64,000 nucleotides of DNA from MFD04580-c1 sp963702995 (lineage in GTDB: Bacteria; Planctomycetota; Phycisphaerae; Tepidisphaerales; Tepidisphaeraceae), in NCBI GenBank assembly GCA_963702995.1, contig OY969783.1, positions 2,666,001-2,730,000 of the forward strand, in the 5' to 3' direction. The notes under the pieces were generated by a model, which saw only the letters and a list, made by a program, of their open reading frames with translations, was not told the origin of the DNA and ran no database searches. Shown one piece after another: positions 1-8,477 of the stretch (position 1 is its first letter; every line of letters starts with the position of its first letter). Both the position numbers and the translations under genes were made by a program.

Positions 1-955
1 TGATTAAAGGGAGTGTTCCGGTCAGGATCGACTTGGTGAATGAGTCGATCACCCCGCTTGCCACCTGGCGGGTGTTGGTCGAGATCTCGCCCACCTTGTG
101 CAGTTCCTTCTCGCCATTGCGATAGTCGATCACGACGCCGTAGGTCGGGTCGATCCCAAGTGACAGCACGCCCTTCTCGCAATAGAGGATCGTGTAGTTC
201 TCTTCCGGGCCGTAATTCGTCCAGGAGAGGATCATGCTGCCGATGACGCCCTTATCGGTCTTGAGGGTCAGGTAGGCGTTGTCGTCCAGGTCGATCGGGT
301 TCCCTTCCTGGTCGCGCTTGTCGAGGGTGGACAGGATGGCGCCGACCTCGACGAACTCCTGCCCGAGCAGCCAGCGGAGCAGGTCGGCCTTATGCACGCC
401 GAGGTCGCCCGTGACGCCCATGAACGCCTGGCCCTTCTTGAAGAACCAGCTCTTGGCGGCATCCACGCTCCACCCTTCGGGGCCGGGGTGCTGGAACGCG
501 GTGCGGAAGGCGAGGATTTTGCCGAGCCGGTTGTCGGTCAGCAGTTGCTTGGCCTTCATGTGCGGGGGCATCAGCCGCTGATTGAGGCCGATCATCAGGT
601 ACTTGCCGGTTTTCTCGGAGGCCGCGATCATCGCCTTGGCATCTTCGCGAGTCGTCGCCATTGGCTTTTCGACCAGGACGTGCTTCCCTGCGTTGAGGGC
701 TTCGATGCTCTGCGACGCGTGAAGGCTGTTGGGCCCTGCGACGACGACGGCATCGACGGCGGGGTCCTTGAGCAACTCCTTGTAGTCCTCGTAGGTCTTG
801 GCCGTCCCGCCGTAGGCCTTGGCGATCGCTTCGGCGCGGCCAGGCGAGGGGTCGGCAAGGGCCGCAAGGTGGGAGTCGGGATTGGCGACGCACTCGGGGA
901 TGTGACGACGCTGGGCGATCGCCCCGCAGCCAATGATGCCGTACCTGACGGGCAT
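1..955 (-). CDS. Gfo/Idh/MocA family NAD(P)-dependent oxidoreductase (3' end off the left edge)
   Basis: Probably a cytoplasmic NAD(P)-dependent sugar or inositol dehydrogenase; the substrate cannot be read from the sequence. About 318 residues are present and the C-terminus is missing. The protein opens with a Rossmann motif (RYGIIGCGAIAQRRH, residues 4-18) and carries the family signature EKP (in VLVEKPMATTR, about residues 95-105), the usual catalytic-lysine region. The start is the ATG at 955, preceded by a strong GGAGGAA ribosome binding site. It was read directly from the reverse strand; overlapping frames in both directions are shadows. The next gene downstream on the chromosome, a redoxin, lies 190 bp away on the same strand, so no clear operon is implied. 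Family assignment is firm, substrate unknown. Confidence 0.93.
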   Translation of the reverse strand, partial: MPVRYGIIGCGAIAQRRHIPECVANPDSHLAALADPSPGRAEAIAKAYGGTAKTYEDYKELLKDPAVDAVVVAGPNSLHASQSIEALNAGKHVLVEKPMATTREDAKAMIAASEKTGKYLMIGLNQRLMPPHMKAKQLLTDNRLGKILAFRTAFQHPGPEGWSVDAAKSWFFKKGQAFMGVTGDLGVHKADLLRWLLGQEFVEVGAILSTLDKRDQEGNPIDLDDNAYLTLKTDKGVIGSMILSWTNYGPEENYTILYCEKGVLSLGIDPTYGVVIDYRNGEKELHKVGEISTNTRQVASGVIDSFTKSILTGTLPLI

Positions 956-1145
956 GAAGTTCCTCCGCTGATCGGTCGGTGTTCGAGTTGATTGGGGCCG
1001 TGCCTCGAAGAATCGAATCCGCCAGCCCCGGGCGCTGCGTAGCTTGGGAGAGTTGATGAAAATGTCAAGCGGCGCGGAGAAGTTGGCGAGGAACGTGCGC
1101 CTCCGGCCGATCACCACCCGATTCCGACGTTCCTCTAGTTCCGCC

Positions 1146-1739
1146 TCACGTGGAATCGCACGCCTCCGGCGGCATCCATTTCTGGGGTTTCCCCTTCCAC
1201 TTCACGTTGCAGCCGATCGGGTTCGTGACCTGAACCGCCGGTGTGCGGCCGGCCAGAACGGCATCGACCGCGTCGGCCAGCTCGTGCGTCGTCTCCCTGC
1301 CCGCCGTGCGCGGGCTGTCGTCGAGGCGGCCGGTATACGCCAGCTCCCATCGCCCGCCCGCCGATCTCGAAAACAAATAGAAGTGCGGAGTCCGCAACGC
1401 ACCATACGCCCTGGCAACATCCTGCGAATCGTCGCGAAGGTATGGGAACGGGAACCCCTTTGCCTTCGCCCGCTCCACCATGGCGTCGAACGAATCGGTC
1501 GGATGGTTCTCCGTCTCGTTTGAATTGATGCAGGCCAGCCTCACACCGCGGCCGGAGTAGCGAGCAGCCAGTGCGATGATCCGGTCTTCGCTGCCGATGA
1601 CATACGGACAGTGGTTACAGGTGAAGCCGATCACCAGCGCGGCGGCGTTCTCGAAACTGGCAAGCGCGTATTCCTCACCATCCACGCCCGGGAGCCGGAA
1701 TTCTGGCGCCGTCTGGCCAATCCGTAGAGTAAAAGACAT
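1146..1739 (-). CDS. Redoxin / thioredoxin-like family protein
   Basis: Thiol-disulfide oxidoreductase of the AhpC/TSA-redoxin fold, 197 residues. It contains FTCNHCPY at residues 39-46, a C-x-x-C site in the position of the thioredoxin active site. The CNHCPY version is typical of small stand-alone redoxins with a DSQDVARAYGA-type middle region, which is also present here. There is no signal peptide from the chosen start, so it is probably cytoplasmic. The start at 1739 (MSFTLRIG) is chosen because GAGGGAG lies 8 bases upstream; a longer frame begins at 1826 but has no such site and its extra residues look non-coding. It diverges from the HtrA-type protease gene. The physiological partner is unknown. 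Confidence 0.9.
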   Translation of the reverse strand: MSFTLRIGQTAPEFRLPGVDGEEYALASFENAAALVIGFTCNHCPYVIGSEDRIIALAARYSGRGVRLACINSNETENHPTDSFDAMVERAKAKGFPFPYLRDDSQDVARAYGALRTPHFYLFSRSAGGRWELAYTGRLDDSPRTAGRETTHELADAVDAVLAGRTPAVQVTNPIGCNVKWKGKPQKWMPPEACDST

Positions 1740-1918
1740 GACCAAACTCCCTCGGTAAAATGGTCGCTCCGCCGCGAATGGTCGCCCGATGTTGATTGTA
1801 GACGCCGGTCCCGGTGAGCGTAACAATCACCGGCTGGCGATACGGGCGTCTTACTTCCTGGTCGCGGCAACGCCGGCGGGGCGTCTTTGAGCAAGTATCG
1901 GTGTGTTCGGAGAAACCT

Positions 1919-3394
1919 ATGCCTGATGTACCCTCGCTCCCGACCGCCCTTGGGCTGCTGACGCGCAGTGCGGCGTTCGTCGCGGTGGCGACACTCGTCA
2001 TCCTGGCACCCGCCGCCGCCGGCAAGGACCTTCAGCAGCTTGGCGCTACCCAAAAGGCCGAGCCTCCGGCGACGGCGAGCCCGTCGGCCGGAGCGGTCGC
2101 CGCGCAGCGCGTGCTGGATCGACCGGCGGCCGCCCCGGACATTCGCGATTCGGCCATCAACCTGCGCCGGACCGTAACCGTCGAAGTGGTCGAGAAGACC
2201 AAAGATGCCGTGGTCTACATCTCGACGACGAAGATCGTGGAACGGCACCAATCGCCGTTCGGCGATGACCCGTTCTTCCAGTTCTTCGATCGCCAGGATG
2301 TCGTCCGGCTTCCGGCCAATTCCCTCGGAAGCGGGTTCATCGTACACCGCGACGGGTATGTCGTGACCAACAATCACGTAATCGATCGCGCCCGGCAGAT
2401 CACGGTTGAACTGAGTGACGGCCGCAAGCTCCCCGCCGACCTGATCAGCTCGGACGCCGACGCTGACCTGGCGATCCTGAAGATCAACAGCGACGAGCCG
2501 CTCCCGGCCCTCGAGCTGGGCGACAGCAGCGACCTGATGATCGGCGAGCCCGTCATCGCCGTCGGCAACCCATTGGGGTACAGCCATAGCGTGAGCACGG
2601 GCATCGTCTCGGCGGTTCATCGCGACTTGAAGGACAATGCCGGCCATTCAACGCTCAAGGACCTGATCCAGACCGACGCCGCCATCAACCCCGGCAACTC
2701 GGGCGGGCCGCTCCTGAACGCGTACGGCCAGGTGATCGGCATCAATACCGCCATCCGGGGCGACGCCCAGAACATCGGCTTTTCGATCCAGGTCAACCGC
2801 CTGCGCGACCTCATCCCCGACCTGATGAACCCGGCGACCGCGACGAAGGTCAACATCCCCATCCGCCTGATGGAGCATCGGGTGCTCACGCCACCCGCCG
2901 GCGTCCGGACGACGGTCCATTTGAGCGCCAAGAACCTTCCGCCCGCGATCGAAACGATCGACGGCCGCAAGCCGATCGACCTGATCGATGCGTACGCGAT
3001 GCTCTTGAATATACGGCCCGAGCAAAAGCGGATCACGCTCCGATTCGTGGACGGCAAGGAAGCCCATTACGACGTCGCGGCCGTTCCCGCCCCGGACGCG
3101 GTCGTCGAATCCCGCGGCAAGCTGGGGCTGACTGTCGAGCCCATGACCCCGATCATGGCCGAGAAGTATCACGTGCAGACGGAGGACGGCCTGTTCGTCT
3201 CCGAAGTCGCCAAGGGGAGCGTCGGCGCGAAGGCCGGCATCGAGCCGGGGGACGTGATCGTGCAACTCGGCCGCTATCGGGTGAACAACCTGAAGGACTT
3301 CGGCACGCTCATCCGCCGGCTCCCCGAGAGCGGCAAGGTGCGGATCGGCGTCGTCCGGGGCGATACCCTCGGCTACACGTTCCTCGAATTCTGA
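1919..3394 (+). CDS. HtrA/Deg-like trypsin-fold serine protease with C-terminal PDZ domain
   Basis: Envelope quality-control protease, 491 residues. An N-terminal hydrophobic stretch (about residues 13-34) ending in an alanine-rich site fits a signal peptide, so the protein should act in the periplasm or equivalent compartment. The protease domain holds a complete triad: His in NNHVIDR (about 153), Asp in DADLAILK (about 183) and Ser in NPGNSGGPLL (about 261). One convincing PDZ domain is at the C-terminus (about 400-491, with GDVIVQLG). The stretch in between (about 310-395) looks like a degenerate first PDZ. The ATG at 1919 has GGAG upstream and begins the signal peptide; an earlier in-frame codon at 1814 would bury it. 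The isoaspartyl peptidase gene follows by 17 bp. Confidence 0.95.
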   Translation: MPDVPSLPTALGLLTRSAAFVAVATLVILAPAAAGKDLQQLGATQKAEPPATASPSAGAVAAQRVLDRPAAAPDIRDSAINLRRTVTVEVVEKTKDAVVYISTTKIVERHQSPFGDDPFFQFFDRQDVVRLPANSLGSGFIVHRDGYVVTNNHVIDRARQITVELSDGRKLPADLISSDADADLAILKINSDEPLPALELGDSSDLMIGEPVIAVGNPLGYSHSVSTGIVSAVHRDLKDNAGHSTLKDLIQTDAAINPGNSGGPLLNAYGQVIGINTAIRGDAQNIGFSIQVNRLRDLIPDLMNPATATKVNIPIRLMEHRVLTPPAGVRTTVHLSAKNLPPAIETIDGRKPIDLIDAYAMLLNIRPEQKRITLRFVDGKEAHYDVAAVPAPDAVVESRGKLGLTVEPMTPIMAEKYHVQTEDGLFVSEVAKGSVGAKAGIEPGDVIVQLGRYRVNNLKDFGTLIRRLPESGKVRIGVVRGDTLGYTFLEF

Positions 3395-3411
3395 ACCGGG
3401 CGGCCCTGCCT

Positions 3412-4308
3412 ATGTGGCACATCCTGACGCACGGTGGCGCCGGCTCGCCAAATGAGTTCTCCGATGGATGCGAGGCCGCCTGCCGTCGCGGCGCCGAGGC
3501 CCTGGCCGAAGGCGGTCTGGACGCCGCCCTTCGCGCCGTCGTCGAGGCGGCCGCCGTTCTGGAAGATGACCCCCGCTTCGACGCCGGCACAGGCTCTTAC
3601 CTTCGGATGGACGGCGGCATCGAGCAGGATGCGATTGTCGCCACCAGCGACGGCCGCATCGGGTCGGTCGCGTGCCTGGCCGGTACCCGCAACCCAATCC
3701 GCGTCGCGCGGCTGGTGATGGATAGCCCCCACGTCATGCTCTGCGGCGAGGGTGCGACCCGCTTCGCCCGCGACCGCGGCTTCCCCGCGCACGACTGCAC
3801 GACGCCCGATGCGATCAACGTTCACCAGGACGCCATGCGTCGGCTCGCGACGGGCGAGCTGCGCCCCACGGAACAGCGGTGGCGCGGCAAGGGGATGAGC
3901 GGGACAGTTGGCGCGGTCGCCCGCGACACCCATGGCCGTTTTGCGGTCGCATGCAGCACCGGCGGCACAAGCCTGATGCTCCCCGGCCGCGTGGGCGACT
4001 CCCCCCTGTTCGGCGCGGGAGCGATCGCGGGCATCCACGGCGCGGTCTGCTGCACTGGCCACGGCGAGGAGATCATCCGGCACCTGGCGGCGATGCGATG
4101 CTACCTCCGCCTCGAAGCGGGCGAAGCTGCCCAGGCCGCCGTGGACGCGACGCTCGCGACATTCCCCAAGCCGTACGACCTGGGCCTGATCGCCCTGGCG
4201 GCCGACTCTTACGGCATCGGATTCACAACCCCGACCATGGCGACCCACTCGCTACGGCCGCCCGCCACCGGCGGCCGCCACGAATCGCAGAGCCCCGTTC
4301 AGCCTTGA
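3412..4308 (+). CDS. Isoaspartyl peptidase / L-asparaginase (Ntn hydrolase, T2 family)
   Basis: Hydrolyses beta-aspartyl peptides or asparagine, 298 residues. Family members mature by autocleavage before a threonine nucleophile; here that Thr is about residue 165 in GMSGTVGAVARD. Supporting motifs are the N-terminal HGGAG (about 7-11), GTGSYLR (about 60) and the glycine loop GEEIIRHL after the cleavage site. The size suits an alpha plus beta precursor. It lies 17 bp after the HtrA-like protease on the same strand, so co-transcription is likely. Both genes deal with damaged or misfolded protein, which makes a shared protein-maintenance role reasonable but inferred. The last 86 bases overlap, tail to tail, the 3' end of a small gene on the other strand. 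Confidence 0.92.
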   Translation: MWHILTHGGAGSPNEFSDGCEAACRRGAEALAEGGLDAALRAVVEAAAVLEDDPRFDAGTGSYLRMDGGIEQDAIVATSDGRIGSVACLAGTRNPIRVARLVMDSPHVMLCGEGATRFARDRGFPAHDCTTPDAINVHQDAMRRLATGELRPTEQRWRGKGMSGTVGAVARDTHGRFAVACSTGGTSLMLPGRVGDSPLFGAGAIAGIHGAVCCTGHGEEIIRHLAAMRCYLRLEAGEAAQAAVDATLATFPKPYDLGLIALAADSYGIGFTTPTMATHSLRPPATGGRHESQSPVQP

Positions 4309-4525
4309 GTACCGTCCCCGGTCGCGTTCGATTCCGGCGCGGCATCGGCGCGCAAAGGTCTTTGGTCAGCCCCCCGAGCTTCTCGGCCGCGACCAGATGG
4401 CATCGGATCGCATCGAAGATGCACTTCTGTTTCTTGGTCACATTGTTGTGGGCGTCTTTCATGCACTTGACGAGGGCTTTGTGGCAGCTCTCAAGATCGT
4501 CCTCAACGCTCGATAAATCATCCAT
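4223..4525 (-). CDS. Small cysteine-rich helical protein with twin C-x6-C motifs, unknown function
   Basis: A 100-residue protein I do not recognise. The reason to accept it is a near-perfect GGGAGGAG ribosome binding site 7 bases before the ATG at 4525, plus an ordered N-terminal half. Residues 1-50 are charged and predicted helical, with Cys14, Cys21, Cys35 and Cys42 forming two C-x6-C pairs; His15 and His43 each follow a cysteine, giving a near-symmetric arrangement. That would suit a disulfide-pinned helical hairpin or a metal site. The C-terminal 40 residues are arginine-rich and overlap the end of the isoaspartyl peptidase gene antisense, so the tail may be unstructured. No signal peptide is visible. 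Coding status is probable, not certain. Confidence 0.6.
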   Translation of the reverse strand: MDDLSSVEDDLESCHKALVKCMKDAHNNVTKKQKCIFDAIRCHLVAAEKLGGLTKDLCAPMPRRNRTRPGTVLKAERGSAIRGGRRWRAAVASGSPWSGL

Positions 4526-4742
4526 ATCAACTCCTCCCGCTCGGAGACGTGCCCAGGAAATCGGTCAACCGGGCGAATATCGCGTGCAGCCTGCTCCGGT
4601 GCAACATTTCAGGCGACTGGGCACAGCAGCCGACAGCCCAAAGCCAAGGCGAGCCTCCATTTGACCGCGGCCAGTGCGGGCGATAAGCTTGCCCGCCGGC
4701 ATGAACGTAGGCCACCGCCGCGTCCATCGGCAGAAGCACGCA

Positions 4743-4817
4743 CGGGGCGTAGCTCAGCTTGGTTAGAGCGCTAGACTGGGGGTCTAGAGGTCGCAAGTTC
4801 AAATCTTGTCGCCCCGA
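4743..4817 (+). tRNA. tRNA-Pro (anticodon GGG)
   Basis: A complete 75-base cloverleaf. The acceptor stem CGGGGCG pairs perfectly with CGCCCCG. The D arm is GCTC/GAGC, the anticodon stem CTAGA/TCTAG encloses the loop CTGGGGG (anticodon GGG), and the T arm is GCAAG/CTTGT around TTCAAAT. The discriminator base is A and CCA is not encoded. Anticodon GGG reads proline codons CCC and CCU. The four-helix-bundle gene begins 150 bp downstream. Confidence 0.97.
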
Positions 4818-4888
4818 TTCGCTACCGCGAATAGAGCAGTGGAGAAGTAGAACAGGCGAGCGGTAGACCAGAAAGATGATTCAACTCG

Positions 4889-4907
4889 GACCGCTCCCAC
4901 TGCGGTC
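4889..4907. repeat. Small hairpin between tRNA-Pro and the four-helix-bundle gene
   Basis: GACCGC (4889-4894) and GCGGTC (4902-4907) form a hairpin with a 7-base loop. It is flanked by loosely inverted copies of a purine-rich stretch, AGCAGTGGAGAAGTAGAAC near 4833 and, on the other strand, a similar AGCAGGAGAAACAGTTGAGC near 4911-4932. The arrangement resembles a small palindromic element just ahead of the four-helix-bundle gene. Confidence 0.45.
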
Positions 4908-4966
4908 TCCTGCTCAACTGTTTCTCCTGCTCCTCGTGAAACGGCGAATCTGCTTGGTAACGACCG

Positions 4967-5329
4967 ATGGCTTTCATGTTCGAAAATCTTCAGGTCTATC
5001 AGAAGGCCGTAGATTTCGCCGACACGATTGCTTCCTACACCGAGAACTTTCCTCGGGGTTATTACTTCCTGGTCAACCAACTCAACCGCGCCGCACTGTC
5101 CGTTGCAACTAACCTCGCCGAGGGCAATGGCCGGTTCACCAAGCCCGATCGGAAAAACTTTTTCACCATTGCTCGTGGATCGGTCCAGGAATGCGTTCCG
5201 CTGATTGAAGTCGCCCGACGGCGCGGGTTCATCTCTGACACCGATCATTCCAGCCTGAAGTTTCATCTGGAGGAGATCGCCAAGATGATCTCGGGTTTAA
5301 TCAATGGCTTGAACAAACGCGAAGTTTAA
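4967..5329 (+). CDS. Four-helix bundle protein (23S rRNA intervening-sequence / S23 family)
   Basis: A 120-residue protein of the S23/IVP family, known from rRNA intervening sequences but also widespread as stand-alone chromosomal genes. Recognition rests on FENLQVYQKAVDFA near the N-terminus, QLNRAALSVATNLAEGNGR in the middle and the SVQECVPLIEVARRRGFIS helix, all characteristic of the family. The fold is four helices; the molecular role is unknown. An alternative ATG lies three codons in. Base composition is visibly less GC-rich than the neighbours and the gene sits directly after tRNA-Pro, which would fit acquisition at a tRNA, although no attachment-site duplication was found. Nothing in the sequence indicates a host rRNA gene. 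Confidence 0.9.
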   Translation: MAFMFENLQVYQKAVDFADTIASYTENFPRGYYFLVNQLNRAALSVATNLAEGNGRFTKPDRKNFFTIARGSVQECVPLIEVARRRGFISDTDHSSLKFHLEEIAKMISGLINGLNKREV

Positions 5330-5981
5330 CAAATCTCTGGTTTCATCGCAGAAGTCCGACAAGAGTTCAACTGGTGTTCTGAATGCGACATTTCCCGATG
5401 GGTCCCCTTTTCTGTAAAAAGACACTCCCTGATAGGTGAGAAACGGCACAGGCGCTCACACCGTAAAGTGAGGAATTTCTCGCTTGCACGACCCGTCCGA
5501 ACGTGCGGATAGAAAGGTGCCTGAACACTACAACGCTGATTCGGCGATCAAGCCTTCCCGAATCAGAAAATCCGAAGCACGAAACCTCAAGGCACTTCAA
5601 ACAAAGGCAAAGCGGAAATTGACGCTCTCGCTTGATTCCGTTTCTTCTTTTCCGATTTTTCATTCGTTCGGATTTCGTGCTTCGGATTTCGACGTTCTTC
5701 GTGCTCCAGTGACGAAATAGCGCTGTAGTGTTAATCCTATGGGTGGACGTCGATAGAGGCTGAGCTTGATGAAATCTGTGGCGGGCTCGCTGGCCGCTGC
5801 TGACCGGCCCGGCAGGCACCCCCTGTCCCTCCCGAAACCTGGCGCTACCGCACACCCCAACCCGACGCAAAAGCCCTTCCCAGCGGCGAATGAGCGGACG
5901 GATCTTCTTAAACACCCGGCAGCACGTTGACGTACTGCTGGCTGGGGCCCGCTTCCGCACCTTTGACGAGATACGTTGCCG
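5330..5981. other. Intergenic gap holding a MITE-like repeat
   Basis: The gap between the four-helix-bundle gene and the first DUF1592 gene. It is filled mainly by repeat copy A (5524-5734), described separately. The segment 5330-5523 and the segment after the repeat show no convincing gene; short frames there lack ribosome binding sites. Confidence 0.6.
5524..5734. repeat. MITE-like repeat, copy A (terminal inverted repeat AACACTACAGCGCT)
   Basis: About 211 bp with a left end AACACTACAACGCT and a right end AGCGCTGTAGTGTTAA, so the ends are inverted copies with one mismatch. Inside lies a second inverted pair, AATCCGAAGCACGAAA near 5570 and TTTCGTGCTTCGGATTT near 5673-5690, which would let the whole element fold into a long hairpin. 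It has no coding capacity. Copies B (8116-8336) and D (56689-56904) share ends and interior, and a remnant lies at 41969-42101. Confidence 0.85.
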
Positions 5982-7944
5982 ATGAACGGATTTTTTACGC
6001 GACGGGTTGCGCTGCTGATGTGCGGGGTCGCTTTGGCCGCATCCTCCGCCGCGCTGGGGGCGGATGGCGGCGACGACGTCGAATTGGCCGCGGCGCGCGC
6101 CGAGGCGATGAAGGCCTTCAAGAGCCAGGTCGCCCCGTTCATCACGACCTACTGCGCCGCATGTCACAGCGGGAAGAAGCAGAAGGGGGGCGTGACGTTT
6201 CAAAGCGCGCTGAAGAACCCGGGCTCGCAGGCTTTCCGGGCGGTGTGGAAACGAGCCTCGGCGCAGATCAAGACGCACGACATGCCGCCGGAAGATGAGG
6301 AGAAGCAGCCGAGCGAGCAGGAGCGCAAGGCCATGCTCGACTGGATCGCCGGGCTGAAACGCCTGAGCCCTAAAGACCCTGGCCAGTTCGTCATTCGCCG
6401 ATTGAGCCGGGTCGAATACGGCAACACCCTCCATGATCTGTTCGGCGTCGATCCGCGGGTGTCGCATGACCTGCCGGACGAGGTGTTCGGCGCAGGGTAC
6501 ACCAATTCTCTTTCGCCGCTCCTGATGGAGCAATACCTCGTCGTGGCGAACGAGGTGCTGAGTCGTGTCCTCGCGCCGCCGGGCGCTCCGCCTACCGCCG
6601 TTCAGCAACGTTTGTTCGGGCTCGACCCGGGCCCCAAGGGCGACCGCAAGGGGGCGGCGCGGAAGGTGGCGCGGTCGCTTGCCCGCCTCGCCTACCGGCG
6701 GCCGCCATCGGAAGCGGAGGTTGACGTCCTGATGCGGGTCTTCGATCTGGCGGCCGACCAGGGTAAACCGTACCCCGAGGCGTTGCGCCTCATGCTGAAG
6801 GCGACTCTGGTGTCACCGCAGTTCCTGTTCATCACGCCCGGGGCCGCTGATAACGCCGCCGACACGAACGCGAGCGGAGGCATCGTCGCGCTGGACGACT
6901 ACCAACTCGCCTCGCGCCTTTCCTACCTGTTATGGGAGACGATGCCCGATGCGGAACTTTCGGCGTTGGCCGACGCCGGAAAGCTGCACGACCCGGTCGT
7001 GGTCGCCGCGCAGGCCCGCCGCCTGATCGCCGACCCGCGCTCCCGGGCGCTGTTTGACGGGTTCGGCGCAGTGGCTCGGCCTCGACAAGCTTGCGGGCAA
7101 GACCTTTGACGGGACGAAGTTCCCACAGATGAACGCCGACCTTCGCACGTCGATGTACGACGAAGCGCGCATGCTCTTCGAAAGCGTTTTGCGTGAGAAC
7201 CGCAGCCTCGCGAGCTTCATCGACAGCGATTACACGTTCCTCAATGGCACGCTGGCGCCGATCTACGGGATGCAGAGCAAGATCACCGGCCCGAAGATGC
7301 GAAAGGTAAAGCTGGGCGACGCCAACCGCGGGGGCATCCTGACCATGCCCGGCATCCTGGCGATGAGTTCCTTCCCCAACCGCACGAGCCCGGTCAACCG
7401 GGGCGTATGGGTCCTCGAGCAGGTGCTGGGTGAGCACGTCCCGCCGCCGCCGGCTAATGTGCCGGCGCTGGAGAAGCAGGACCAGCGGAAGGTCTCGACG
7501 CTGACGCTGCGTCAACGCACGGAGTTGCACCGGTCCGACCCGGTTTGCGCCAATTGCCATAAAGTGCTCGATCCGATCGGCTTCGGGCTGGAGAACTTCG
7601 ACGCGATCGGCCGCTGGCGCGACCATGACGATTCGGGCGGCGCGATCGACGCCACGGGAGAGTTGCCCGGTGTAAACCGTTTCAGCACGCCGAAAGAACT
7701 CAAGAGGATCATCGCCGGCCGCACGGATGACTTCTGCCGAAATCTGAGCGGGAAGATGCTCGCCTATGCCCTGGGCCGTCAGTTGGAAGGGTATGACGAG
7801 ATGGTGGTCGATCAGCTTTCGGGCGCCGTCGCCAAGGACGGCAATCGGATGCAGACGCTTGTGGTCGGCGTTGTGACCAGCTACCCGTTCACCCATCGAC
7901 GCCTAACCAGCCAGATAGAAGTGGCTAAATCTAAGCAACCCTGA
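5982..7944 (+). CDS. DUF1587/DUF1592/DUF1588/DUF1585 planctomycete cytochrome-type protein, frameshifted near 7060
   Basis: Exported protein with c-type heme motifs and unknown reaction, about 653 residues once the shift is bridged. A signal peptide (residues 1-26) is followed by CAACH (about 53-57), DUF1587 (LSRVEYGNTLHDLFG), DUF1595, DUF1592 (YQLASRLSYLLWETMP), DUF1588 (GGILTMPGILAMSSFPNRTS, later CANCH) and DUF1585 at the C-terminus. It lacks the extra sandwich domain seen in the two other copies in this window. The first frame runs to 7109; the second supplies AQWLGLDKLAG onward. The shift lies at TTCGGCGCAGTGG near 7060, where deleting one G restores the family sequence. The ATG at 5982 is preferred over TTG at 5976. 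A DUF1552 gene follows. Confidence 0.9.
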
Positions 7945-8032
7945 GTGCGCGGCTCGCAAAACGACCCTCACGCCGACCCGCTTCCATGGATAGTTGGGCC
8001 CGATTGAACACCTCAGGTTCGCCTGTGTCCAT

Positions 8033-8054
8033 TCTCCCATGTGCTCATGGGAGA
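8033..8054. repeat. Hairpin TCTCCCAT-6-ATGGGAGA
   Basis: An 8-bp perfect stem with loop GTGCTC, 89 bp after the DUF1592 stop codon. There is no T-run behind it, so terminator function is doubtful. The CTCTCCC/GGGAGAG core recalls the larger inverted repeat at 63365-63429. Confidence 0.5.
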
Positions 8055-8115
8055 GGGAGTGAACCGCCGGGGCCACGGGGCACTTCCCTGATTCGAGAGC
8101 ATCAATTCTCTTCCA

Positions 8116-8336
8116 ACACTACAGCGCTACCTCGCGAATCGCGGCGTAACGAAAAAGTCAAAATCCGAAGCACGAAATCCGAAGGAATGACCAAGACGAA
8201 ATGAAAGAAAACCAATGCAAGCGTACGCGGAACGAGGAGTCGATTTCCGCTTTGCTTTGTTCGGGTTTCCTTAGTTCTTCGTGCTTCGGATTTGGCTTGT
8301 TCGTAAGGGCTTGCCGCCAACCAGCGCTGCAGTATT
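8116..8336. repeat. MITE-like repeat, copy B
   Basis: Left end AACACTACAGCGCT at 8116-8129 and right end AGCGCTGCAGTATT at 8323-8336, inverted with two mismatches. The interior carries the family's second inverted pair, AAATCCGAAGCACGAA near 8160 and TTCGTGCTTCGGATTT near 8278-8293. It is non-coding. Confidence 0.82.
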
Positions 8337-8477
8337 GATAGGGGGACTTGAAGACCATGCACCCCTCCCCCAACGCCGCCAACGCCAGCGGGTATTGCAT
8401 GCTGACACTTGAGGTTAGGACCGCGACCTGGGATTCACTTCTCGATCGTCGCGCAGTGGATTTCGGAGACGCAGCCC

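Larger units (their letters stand above)
7945..8477. other. Intergenic gap with hairpin and MITE-like copy B
   Basis: Separates DUF1592 from its DUF1552 partner. It contains a perfect hairpin TCTCCCAT/ATGGGAGA at 8033-8054 and repeat copy B at 8116-8336. No gene was identified. If the two flanking genes form one unit, the repeat has inserted into their intergenic space. Confidence 0.6.

Noticed and set aside
1631..2647. A 338-codon frame opposite the HtrA-type protease
   Set aside because: The protease triad and PDZ domain are in the sense frame; this one spans the redoxin start and is a shadow.
7050..7110. Programmed ribosomal frameshift in the first DUF1592 gene
   Set aside because: No slippery heptamer or downstream structure was evident, and similar breaks occur in unrelated genes in both directions, so sequence error is more likely.
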